This document shows positions 41,811 to 49,639 of a stretch of DNA of 64,000 nt, one piece after another. Position 1 is the stretch's first letter. The number at the start of each line of letters is the position of its first letter. The notes below the pieces were generated by a model. The model was not told the DNA's origin and searched no databases. It saw only the letters and a list, made by a program, of their open reading frames with translations. The DNA is taken from contig JAFWGQ010000004.1 of assembly GCA_017512365.1 (NCBI GenBank), positions 62,001 to 126,000 on the forward strand. The letters are read 5' to 3'. Source of the stretch: Mogibacterium sp. (lineage in GTDB: Bacteria; Bacillota; Clostridia; Peptostreptococcales; Anaerovoracaceae). The position numbers were made by a program, and so were the translations under genes.

Positions 41811-44800
41811 TCATCTTTCTCTTATGCGTTTTCCGACGATCATCATGATGCCCGCTGCAGAAAGAACGGCAAACATCACCCACAGCCCGAGCCGGCCTTC
41901 GTCGCCCGTTTTCGCAGAATGATTCCTGTCATTTTCTGATCTGTTGCTGTCATTCCTTTTATTCTGTCTATATGAATTGATTATTGTATAGCCTGTGACT
42001 GCATCTCCTGCTACTGTTTTTTCATATCCTGCAGCATCTGTGATCTCTTCCACCGTATAGTTCACTGTATTCCCTGAGTTCATCTCAGGCAGCTCATCCC
42101 ATATATAGACCCACGAGTTATCATCGCTGAGAGTTACAGGCTCACCGTATTTTTCTCCATCTGCCAGAAGCTGCACTTCAATGGATTTCGGTCTTGAACC
42201 TGCCGAATCGTGATCATCCTTCCATACCTTCGAAACAGTCAGGCTTGTCTTGCCCGGAGTGTAGTAGTTTTTTACTTCAAAGCTTTTTTCATCGATTATC
42301 GTTGAATACTCAGGGACTGCATCTTCCGTAACTGTATACAGGATCTCTTCATCTGATTCATATTTTGGCAGGTCATCAAATGAATACGCCCACTCTTCTG
42401 ATTCGGATATGATCCTGCTGTCTATTTCCGTACCATTGGCATGCAGTCTGATCGTAACGTTCTCAGGCCTTTTGCCGTCTTTATTATCGTTGTCATCCCA
42501 GGTTTTCTTTCCTTTTATCGTGACTGTTTCAGGTTCTGTTTTTTTATAGTCATTCGTTATTTCCAGATATGAGACGCTGCCGTTGATGACATCGACCGCT
42601 GCATCTTTTGGATCGGCATGTTCTGTGCCGTCATCTCCGGCCTTATAAGCAGCAGTAAGAGCAGAGCCGGTGACCTGAGCACCGTTTTCTTCTACATAGT
42701 ATTCACCGGGTACAAGATCATCAAATGCCATCACCCCGTCTTTCATGTCATCATATGTAAAACTGCACTCCGCTTTCCATATGCCAAGGACCCTGCGATA
42801 CAAAGTGTACGTGATATCTTGCTGCTTTGCCGTACTCACGACTTCTTTGTCACCGCTCCATTCTTTGCGGACTATCAGAGAAGCCTTCATTTTGTTAGTG
42901 ACGGTCACTCCTCCGAACTCTGCAGCTGTTGTTGTCTGATAAGCATCATTGAAAGCTCCGCTTTCGATCCAGTCTGATGCCCTGGCAGGATTGCCGCCCT
43001 GCTTCAATTCTTTGACTGTATATGAGACTTCCTGTCCGCCCTTCCACTTGCGCAGACCGGTGATTTTGCCTTTCCAGGAAGATGCGGTGCTTCCGCCGGT
43101 CAGCACCGTGTAACCGGCCAGCTTGCCGTCTTCTCCAAACGCTCCGACAGTTACGCTGCCGGGACGGATGGTTCCGCTGTTGCCGTTGTCCTCCCATTTC
43201 TTGGTCACATTCATTTCTGTTGTGAATAACTGTACGACCGGTCTGTCGTAGTCTTCCCTGATATTTGGAGTGTCATCGTACGTAAAGGTGACATACGCCT
43301 TGTCATTCCGGTTTGACCAGAAGCCTTTTTCCCCCGCACTAGTCGGGCCGGTTCCGTCATCACCGGTCGCAGGATATCCATTCGCTTTGTAATCGGCATA
43401 CGCCTGCCCGGTCGGTTCGATGCGCATCGTCGCTTCTATTCTGTAATCCGGGTTCAGGCAGTATGTTGGATCGCTGAACGTGACCAGTATATTATTCCCG
43501 GTCCTCGTAAGCAGTGCGGTAACACTCTTTCCCTGATCTGGAAACGTACAGCTTACCTCGTTCGCGTCTGCCGCTGCATTGCTCTTTGCGATCAGTTGAT
43601 TTGTGCTTATCTTCATGAGCCGCAGGCGCAGCTCGGTCAGCTCGTTGCCGTCCTTGTCCGTGACAAATTCCACGCGGGAATTCAGTGTATCGTGGATCTT
43701 CAGGTCTAAAACATTAGAGACGGAGACGATCGACTTTTCGATAGTACTAAAGCAGTCATTCAATGCGTCTTCCGATGGCGCCCGATAATTTCTTTTGCTC
43801 TCCGCATTGACCGCGTCCGAGACCGCCTTCAGATTATTCAGGGTTTCATACATTGTCCCTTCGTACTGAGGTCCGACTGCGATCGTATGGAACTGGTTGA
43901 CACTTATGCCCTGCGCCATTAACACAGCATAATACAGACAGACCTTGACATTGTTGTTTTCGTAACGGCCGTTTCCGCCGGCTCCGTATACTTTTCCGTT
44001 TCTGTAGACTGTATACCTTGTCGGCGCGCCATCGGAAAGGAAGATCACGACTGTCGGTGCTTCGGCACGCGCTTTTTCCAGCTGCCTTGCCGCTACGAAC
44101 AGACCATGAGTATAATTTGTCCCATGAAGATCATCATTTGCGACGGCCGATGTCGTAAAGCCGTTTTTTGCTGTATCCGCACTGGAGGTCCAGTCCACCC
44201 AGACTTTTGCATCCTGATAGGTCTGGTCATAATAATATGAGTCAAATGAAACGATGCTGTACCTGGGGTCCAGTTCGGGGTGTCTGCTGATATGATCCAC
44301 CAGCGTATTCTTTGCATTGACCAGATGGTAAATCCGGCTTTGGGGGCTGGTGGGATCTACGGCAGTCTCATCGGTCATTCTATTGCGCATGGAACTGGAC
44401 GTGTCCACGACAAACAGAACATCCACCGGCTCCCTGCCGGTATCGTTAACGTCCTGCACTGTCAGCGTCAGGTCGTAAGTACCATCCTTCCGGTACGTGA
44501 CATACTTATGCTTTGTACATATGTCGTGTATATCGTCATCGTCATCTTCCGGCTGGTACGGCTCGTCCAGTCGGTTCGTGATCACAAAGCCGTTACCGGT
44601 TTCTTCGATCCCGGGAGTATAACCGGGAAGCTCTTCCTCTTCCACAGTAACCCCGGTCCTGTTTTCGTCTGTATCCTGCTCCGGAAGACCGGTAAATGTA
44701 TGCTCCCATCCTTCAGAAGCTTTCAGATCATATTCTGCAAGCACTTCGTCGCTTCCCGTCTTCGGCTTTACCCTTACAGTAACTTCCGAGGAGCGGAAGC

Positions 44801-45119
44801 CGTATGCATCATCATCATCATCCCAGTCTATCTTCACATGGATATCGGTGCTGTTCTTTTCTGCACCGGTGTTATCACCGCCCGCATCTTTTTCTGCACG
44901 GTCACCTGAAGCGGAAGTTCCTTTGTCTTTGAATATCTCAGTTCCGTTAGCGGGATCAGAAGCAGGCTGCTCTTCATTTGCGAGTACCACAGCGGGCAAT
45001 GGTACTGCCAGCATCATGCTGATCATCATTATCAGAGCCATTCGTGCCATTTTTATCCATTTCCGCCGGCTTCTGTTCCGTCTTCCTTTTCTCTTGTTGT
45101 TCATACGGATAAAACTCAT
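41811..45119 (-). CDS. Large surface adhesin: VWA domain and Cna-B repeats, sortase-type C-terminus
   Basis: A 1102-residue secreted protein. A basic N-terminus and hydrophobic signal (about 24-48) are followed by an acidic region and a Cna-B-like module (about 90-185). A von Willebrand A domain follows with the MIDAS DTSSSM (about 240-500), then at least four Cna-B modules (about 640-1050; xVTKxW...D...RP...V), and a tail SAKTGDEG, hydrophobic span and RKR-type charges, a variant sortase signal. GAGGGG 6 nt upstream supports MSFIRM as start. The coding region is more AT-rich than its neighbours, and the gene may be of foreign origin. Likely host or matrix binding. Confidence 0.88.
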   Translation of the reverse strand: MSFIRMNNKRKGRRNRSRRKWIKMARMALIMMISMMLAVPLPAVVLANEEQPASDPANGTEIFKDKGTSASGDRAEKDAGGDNTGAEKNSTDIHVKIDWDDDDDAYGFRSSEVTVRVKPKTGSDEVLAEYDLKASEGWEHTFTGLPEQDTDENRTGVTVEEEELPGYTPGIEETGNGFVITNRLDEPYQPEDDDDDIHDICTKHKYVTYRKDGTYDLTLTVQDVNDTGREPVDVLFVVDTSSSMRNRMTDETAVDPTSPQSRIYHLVNAKNTLVDHISRHPELDPRYSIVSFDSYYYDQTYQDAKVWVDWTSSADTAKNGFTTSAVANDDLHGTNYTHGLFVAARQLEKARAEAPTVVIFLSDGAPTRYTVYRNGKVYGAGGNGRYENNNVKVCLYYAVLMAQGISVNQFHTIAVGPQYEGTMYETLNNLKAVSDAVNAESKRNYRAPSEDALNDCFSTIEKSIVSVSNVLDLKIHDTLNSRVEFVTDKDGNELTELRLRLMKISTNQLIAKSNAAADANEVSCTFPDQGKSVTALLTRTGNNILVTFSDPTYCLNPDYRIEATMRIEPTGQAYADYKANGYPATGDDGTGPTSAGEKGFWSNRNDKAYVTFTYDDTPNIREDYDRPVVQLFTTEMNVTKKWEDNGNSGTIRPGSVTVGAFGEDGKLAGYTVLTGGSTASSWKGKITGLRKWKGGQEVSYTVKELKQGGNPARASDWIESGAFNDAYQTTTAAEFGGVTVTNKMKASLIVRKEWSGDKEVVSTAKQQDITYTLYRRVLGIWKAECSFTYDDMKDGVMAFDDLVPGEYYVEENGAQVTGSALTAAYKAGDDGTEHADPKDAAVDVINGSVSYLEITNDYKKTEPETVTIKGKKTWDDNDNKDGKRPENVTIRLHANGTEIDSRIISESEEWAYSFDDLPKYESDEEILYTVTEDAVPEYSTIIDEKSFEVKNYYTPGKTSLTVSKVWKDDHDSAGSRPKSIEVQLLADGEKYGEPVTLSDDNSWVYIWDELPEMNSGNTVNYTVEEITDAAGYEKTVAGDAVTGYTIINSYRQNKRNDSNRSENDRNHSAKTGDEGRLGLWVMFAVLSAAGIMMIVGKRIRER

Positions 45120-45184
45120 CTCACACCCCTCGTTGTATAGCGACACCGTGAGAATGCTCTATAATTGCAACTTCTCTATAACCA

Positions 45185-45213
45185 ACTATAGCTGTTTTGT
45201 AACGGTTTGTAAA
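45185..45213 (-). promoter_or_regulatory. Promoter of the adhesin gene
   Basis: TTTACA (45208-45213), 17-bp spacer, TATAGT (45185-45190). Three TATAG motifs follow at about 11-bp intervals in the leader, which may affect start selection. Confidence 0.5.
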
Positions 45214-45237
45214 TGCCGTTTCCTTTCAAACCCATAA

Positions 45238-45276
45238 AACACAAGCCTGTCATTCCGACCGGCTTGTGTTTTTTTG
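45238..45276. terminator. Bidirectional terminator beyond the aminotransferase gene
   Basis: Perfect 10-bp stem AACACAAGCC/GGCTTGTGTT (45238-45247, 45261-45270) with T-runs on both sides. It should end the minus-strand aminotransferase transcript (stop at 45302) before the adhesin promoter. Confidence 0.75.
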
Positions 45277-45301
45277 TTCAGTCTTTTAAGGCTTGTTTGT
45301 A

Positions 45302-46489
45302 TTATTTATATTTAGCTCCGAGTCTCTTGAAGGCTTCTTCCGACCTGAGGATCATCTTGTGCGATCCGCAGAACGAAGCTCTTACCCAGCCGGGGCTTGC
45401 GAACGAAGATCCCGGCACGATGAGTATGCCCTCTTCCTTGGCGGCCTGCACGAATTCCTTTTCGTCAGGCACAGGTGACTTGAACCAGAGATAGAAAGCT
45501 CCCTGTGGCACGATGGCCTCGAATCCGGCCTCTGTCACAATCCTGTAGAGGTCCTTGGCGTTTCTGTAGTAGAAGCTGAGATCGATGGTCGAGTGGAGCG
45601 ACCTTTCGACTATGAGCTCCGCGATCGTCGAAGCGTTGTTGGCTCCGAGCACTCTCTGAGCGATCTCGAGGGCGTGGGCAAGCTCGTCGGCTCCGTCCGC
45701 GCATTTCGGAACAGCCGCGTAACCGATTCGCACTCCCGGCATCGAAAGAGACTTCGACCACGAATAAGCGATGATCGTGTCGGCATAGATCTCAGGCAGG
45801 AATTCCACCTTCTTGTCTACGTATACGAGTTCTCTGTAAGGTTCGTCGGAAATGATATAGATAGGATGACCGTATTCCTTCTCTGCCTCTCTCAGTACTT
45901 CTGCGACTGCTTCGAGAGACTCTCTTGAATAGATAGCTCCGGTCGGGTTGTTAGGATTGTTTATGATGATGGCTTTTACGCCCGGTTCGAGGATCTCTTT
46001 GAGCTTCTTTGCGTCAGGCTCGAAACCTCCTGCGTAGTTAGGCGGGACTACCAGCGTGTCTGCAAAGAAGTTTTTTGCCCAGTTGGCGTATTCTACAAAG
46101 TACGGTGCGAACGCCACGACCTTGTCTCCCGGATCGAGTATGCACTTCATGATGATGTTGATGGCATAGCCCGCGCCGGCCGTCATGATGATGTTCTCCA
46201 TCTTGAAGTAATCGCCGAATCTCTCGTTGAGATTGTCTGCTACAGCCTGACGCGTCGATTCAAAGCCGGCGTTGGACGGATACGAATAGACCAGATGAGG
46301 GTCCACTTTCGAATTGATATAGTCCAGAGCCTTATATACTTCGACAGGCGGATGCGGTGACGGATTGCCGACGCTGTAGTCGTATACGTTCTCAGCTCCG
46401 CGCTCCTTGGCCATTCTCTTACCTTCCTCAAACATTGCTCTGATAGCCGAGCTTCCCGCGAGGAAAGGTTCCATGCTTTTTGATAACAT
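45302..46489 (-). CDS. PLP-dependent class I aminotransferase
   Basis: A 395-residue fold-type I aminotransferase: YDYSVGNPSPHPP, TAGAGYAINII, NNPNNPTGAIYS, SDEPYRELVY, PLP lysine in SWSKSLSMPGVRIGY, and a C-terminal Arg in WVRASFCGS. It is of the AspC/aromatic type used by anaerobes; substrate cannot be fixed from sequence. AGGAGG precedes the ATG by 7 nt. Monocistronic, with its own terminator. Confidence 0.9.
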   Translation of the reverse strand: MLSKSMEPFLAGSSAIRAMFEEGKRMAKERGAENVYDYSVGNPSPHPPVEVYKALDYINSKVDPHLVYSYPSNAGFESTRQAVADNLNERFGDYFKMENIIMTAGAGYAINIIMKCILDPGDKVVAFAPYFVEYANWAKNFFADTLVVPPNYAGGFEPDAKKLKEILEPGVKAIIINNPNNPTGAIYSRESLEAVAEVLREAEKEYGHPIYIISDEPYRELVYVDKKVEFLPEIYADTIIAYSWSKSLSMPGVRIGYAAVPKCADGADELAHALEIAQRVLGANNASTIAELIVERSLHSTIDLSFYYRNAKDLYRIVTEAGFEAIVPQGAFYLWFKSPVPDEKEFVQAAKEEGILIVPGSSFASPGWVRASFCGSHKMILRSEEAFKRLGAKYK

Positions 46490-46638
46490 TCTTTTACCTC
46501 CTGAAGTAAAAAAATCATAAAAAAAGGTTTTGAGTGATAACGTTCTCTCAAGTCGGGAATATATACCCCCTTTTGAGATGATTGTATCACATTCAGCCTT
46601 GCATTATCTCGCTTTTTCGCCGATAATTATCACAGCGA

Positions 46639-46666
46639 TTGTATGCTTTTAGTACAAGAGTAAAAT
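46639..46666 (+). promoter_or_regulatory. Promoter of the DUF1015-LRR unit
   Basis: TTGTAT (46639-46644), 16-bp spacer, TAAAAT (46661-46666). The octamer ATAACGTT occurs just after the -10 box and again near 46540 in the divergent region. Confidence 0.5.
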
Positions 46667-46713
46667 AACGTTATAAGCAGGTTTTATCTTCTTACTTTTA
46701 CGGAGGAATTAAA

Positions 46714-48024
46714 ATGTCAACATACGACTGGGAAAAATTCGGATTCCATATTCCGGAGATCATGCTTCCAAAGGAAGGCACAGACTATTTCAAGTGGGCT
46801 GTAGTCGCATGCGACCAGTTCACTTCCGAGCCGGAATACTGGGAAAAAGTCGAAGAGATCGTCGGTGACGCGCCGTCGACTCTGAGACTCATGCTCCCTG
46901 AGCTTTATCTCGACAAGCCGGGCGAGGCCGAGAGGATCAAAGACGTACGCGCAACCATGGACAAGTACCTCGCAGACGGCACTCTGCGCAAGATGGAGCC
47001 GGGCTGCATGCTCGTTCAGAGAACAGCCGAGGGGCGTACGCGTCTTGGACTTGTGATCGCGACGGATCTTGAGGCTTACGACTTCAGCAAGGGCTCGAAT
47101 TCGCTCACGAGAGCTACTGAGGGAACAGTAGTCGAGCGCATACCGCCTCGTCTGAGGATCAGAGGAGACGCTCCTATCGAGATGCCTCACATCCTCATCC
47201 TTATAGATGATCCTGACAAGACGGTCATCGAGCCTCTCGTCGATCAGCAGAGAGAAGTCATCTACGATACTGATCTCATGATGGACGGCGGCCACATCAC
47301 AGGTTCCTTTATCAGAGAGAAAGATCTCGAGGGCGCAAAGGAAGCACTTTCGAAGCTTTACGACAAGGCCGAAGAGAAGTACGGCGCCGGACATGTCATC
47401 TTCCAGGCAATGGGTGACGGCAACCACTCGCTTGCTACCGCCAAGACCGCATGGGAGAACATCAAAAAGACACTCTCTCCTGAAGAGATCAAAAACCATC
47501 CTGCAAGATACGCTCTCTGCGAGATCGAGAACATCCACGATGAGGGCATCGTATTCGAACCGATCCACAGAGTCATCTTCGCAAGCAAGGGCCAGACCGG
47601 GATGCAGCTCGTTGAAAAGGTCGTCGATCTGCTCGGCAAGGCCAACGGCAAGGCATATCTGGCTGAGGAAGGCGCTGCTGTGCCTGCAGGTGCGTTCGGC
47701 ATACCTTATGTAACAGGCGCGGGCAGAGGTCTGATCATAGTCGAGGATCCGTCAAACAAGCTCGAGGTCGGCTGCCTCCAGCACGTGCTCGACATCATGG
47801 TCATGGAAGACAAGGATTGCGACATCGACTACATCCACGGCACAGCCGCGGTCGAGAAGCTCTCCGCAAGAGACGGCAATGCAGGCTTCTTCCTTCCTCC
47901 TATGGACAAGTTCATGCTCTTCCCTGCCGTGGCGGCGGACGGAGCGCTCCCGAGGAAGACATTCTCGATGGGAGAAGCTAACGAGAAAAGATACTATATT
48001 GAATCAAGGTATATCGCAAAATAA
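46714..48024 (+). CDS. DUF1015 (COG4198) family protein
   Basis: A 436-residue cytoplasmic protein. It matches DUF1015 by its ...KWAVVACDQFTSEPEYW start, length, and the conserved MGDGNHSLATAK motif near residue 230. The domain is distantly ParB/sulfiredoxin-like and function is unproven for this group. GGAGG 8 nt before ATG. Its TAA overlaps the next ATG (TAATG), coupling it to the LRR protein. Confidence 0.85.
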   Translation: MSTYDWEKFGFHIPEIMLPKEGTDYFKWAVVACDQFTSEPEYWEKVEEIVGDAPSTLRLMLPELYLDKPGEAERIKDVRATMDKYLADGTLRKMEPGCMLVQRTAEGRTRLGLVIATDLEAYDFSKGSNSLTRATEGTVVERIPPRLRIRGDAPIEMPHILILIDDPDKTVIEPLVDQQREVIYDTDLMMDGGHITGSFIREKDLEGAKEALSKLYDKAEEKYGAGHVIFQAMGDGNHSLATAKTAWENIKKTLSPEEIKNHPARYALCEIENIHDEGIVFEPIHRVIFASKGQTGMQLVEKVVDLLGKANGKAYLAEEGAAVPAGAFGIPYVTGAGRGLIIVEDPSNKLEVGCLQHVLDIMVMEDKDCDIDYIHGTAAVEKLSARDGNAGFFLPPMDKFMLFPAVAADGALPRKTFSMGEANEKRYYIESRYIAK

Positions 48025-49625
48025 TGGATCAGCTTTCTGGACTCAACATTTCCAACGGCATACTCAGGGAATATACCGGGCAGGCCAGTGACATAATAAT
48101 ACCGGAAAAAGTGAAGGGCATATCAAGTGCTGTTTTCAAGGACTATCATGCCCTTCGCTCCATTATGCTGCCTGCCGGTCTTGAGGAGATAGATTCGCGC
48201 TGCTTTGAGGGATGTACCGGTCTCAAGACCGTAATGTTCCCGGCCAGTCTGTCCAGGATCGGCAAGTACGCATTCGCCGGATGCAGCAGTCTGGTCTTTT
48301 TCAGGATGCCCGCAGGTCTCAGCGTCATCGGTTCATATGCCTTCAGGGACTGTATATCACTTTCATCAATAGAGCTGCCTGAAGGCGTAGAAGAGATAGG
48401 CGTCGGCGCATTCATGGGATGCAGCGGACTCAGGACCATCCGGATCACGGGCAGACATACTACCATCAAGTCCGCATTCGGTACTCATCCGTTTGTGGGA
48501 TGCGACAAACTGAAGATCTACACTCCTTCGGGAAGCGAGGCCGAGAGATTCGGACTCGACAACGGCATCCCTGTCATAAACATACACGCTGCGCAAAAAG
48601 ACACAATGCCGGAGATTGAGAAGTCTGCAAAGACTTCGCATGTCAGCTCCGGGGCGGGCGAGAAGGCCGCGTTCACTTTCGCCGATACTCACCCTGCTGC
48701 TCCTGCTGCTTCTTCTCCTGCTCCTTCTGCAGCTGCAATTCCTGCAGCTGTTGCTGAAAAGCATGATACGGAGCCTGAGGATCACGATGCCGAAAAGAAC
48801 CAGCAGATATATGATGAAGCAGTTTCCCTTTACAACAGCGGCACAGAAAGCGGCATGCAGAAGGCCATAGAAATGATGCGCAGCATCGGATCCTTCAGCG
48901 ACGCGCGGCACAAAGCCAGAGAATTCGCCAAAGATCTGAAGAGGCAGCAAAAGGAATCCGCCAGAAGTCTGAAGGAACAGCAGAAGGAATCCGCCAGAAA
49001 TCTGAAAATGAAGCAGAAGGAATCCGCCAGAAGTCTGAAGGAACAACAGAAGGAGTCCAGAAAGGAAGAAGCCGAAAAAGAAAGGCTGGCGCGAAAAAAA
49101 GCTGCCGGGCAGGAAAAGACCGCAAAGCCCGGACGTTCTGTCAGTCTAAAGGCCGCAGTGATCGTGCTGGCGCTGGTGCTGGCGGCCGGAGCCGGAGCAG
49201 CGGGAATATATTACGCAAAGACTCACCCCCTCTCCTCCGGGGACAGCAAAACAAGCAATACAAGCAATACGACAGATGACTACACTCTCACTCTGGAAGA
49301 TTATATAAATAGCAACGATGCCGCAAAGAAACAGCTGATACAGTCTGTCGAAGATACTGACGTGATCATATCCGTTTCGAAGAACACACTTATCTACACC
49401 TACGACCTCAGCTCTTCCAACAGCGTAACGCCTGAACTGGCACAGAGTGAAGAACTGAAGGAATCTCTCGGTGAAACACTCGATTCCAGCGATGAGAAGT
49501 TCACGGAATTATGCACGGGCCTCGAAAAAGACACCGGCATAAGCGGTGTCTCTGTAGAAGTCATATTCAGATATGGGGATGAGGAGCTGCTCACAAGAAC
49601 ATACACCTCTGAGGGCCGGCAGTAA
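48024..49625 (+). CDS. LRR_5 - repeat linker - transmembrane - DUF4854 protein
   Basis: A 533-residue protein without signal peptide. Residues 20-185 are BspA-type leucine-rich repeats (cAFxGCxxLxxIxLPxgvxxIg). Residues 220-245 are Ala/Pro-rich. Residues 262-300 resemble a small TPR-like helical module (YDEAVSLYNSGTE... AIEMMRSIGSFSDA). Residues 308-344 are three 11-residue repeats (KESARSLKEQQ), probably helical and strongly charged. A membrane span lies at 374-397, and residues 420-533 match DUF4854 (TLEDYINS... LIYTYDL). Positive charges before the span predict LRRs in the cytoplasm and DUF4854 outside. Function unknown. Confidence 0.8.
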   Translation: MDQLSGLNISNGILREYTGQASDIIIPEKVKGISSAVFKDYHALRSIMLPAGLEEIDSRCFEGCTGLKTVMFPASLSRIGKYAFAGCSSLVFFRMPAGLSVIGSYAFRDCISLSSIELPEGVEEIGVGAFMGCSGLRTIRITGRHTTIKSAFGTHPFVGCDKLKIYTPSGSEAERFGLDNGIPVINIHAAQKDTMPEIEKSAKTSHVSSGAGEKAAFTFADTHPAAPAASSPAPSAAAIPAAVAEKHDTEPEDHDAEKNQQIYDEAVSLYNSGTESGMQKAIEMMRSIGSFSDARHKAREFAKDLKRQQKESARSLKEQQKESARNLKMKQKESARSLKEQQKESRKEEAEKERLARKKAAGQEKTAKPGRSVSLKAAVIVLALVLAAGAGAAGIYYAKTHPLSSGDSKTSNTSNTTDDYTLTLEDYINSNDAAKKQLIQSVEDTDVIISVSKNTLIYTYDLSSSNSVTPELAQSEELKESLGETLDSSDEKFTELCTGLEKDTGISGVSVEVIFRYGDEELLTRTYTSEGRQ

Positions 49626-49639
49626 GCCAGCCCTTTTTT
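49613..49639 (+). terminator. Terminator after the LRR/DUF4854 gene
   Basis: GGGCCGGC/GCCAGCCC (one mismatch) then TTTTTT, overlapping the stop codon. It separates the plus-strand unit from the convergent acyl-conjugate operon. Confidence 0.75.

Noticed and set aside
48940-49060. CRISPR-like or minisatellite array
   Set aside because: The 33-nt periodic repeats are in frame in the LRR/DUF4854 gene, have no unique spacers, and encode 11-residue protein repeats.
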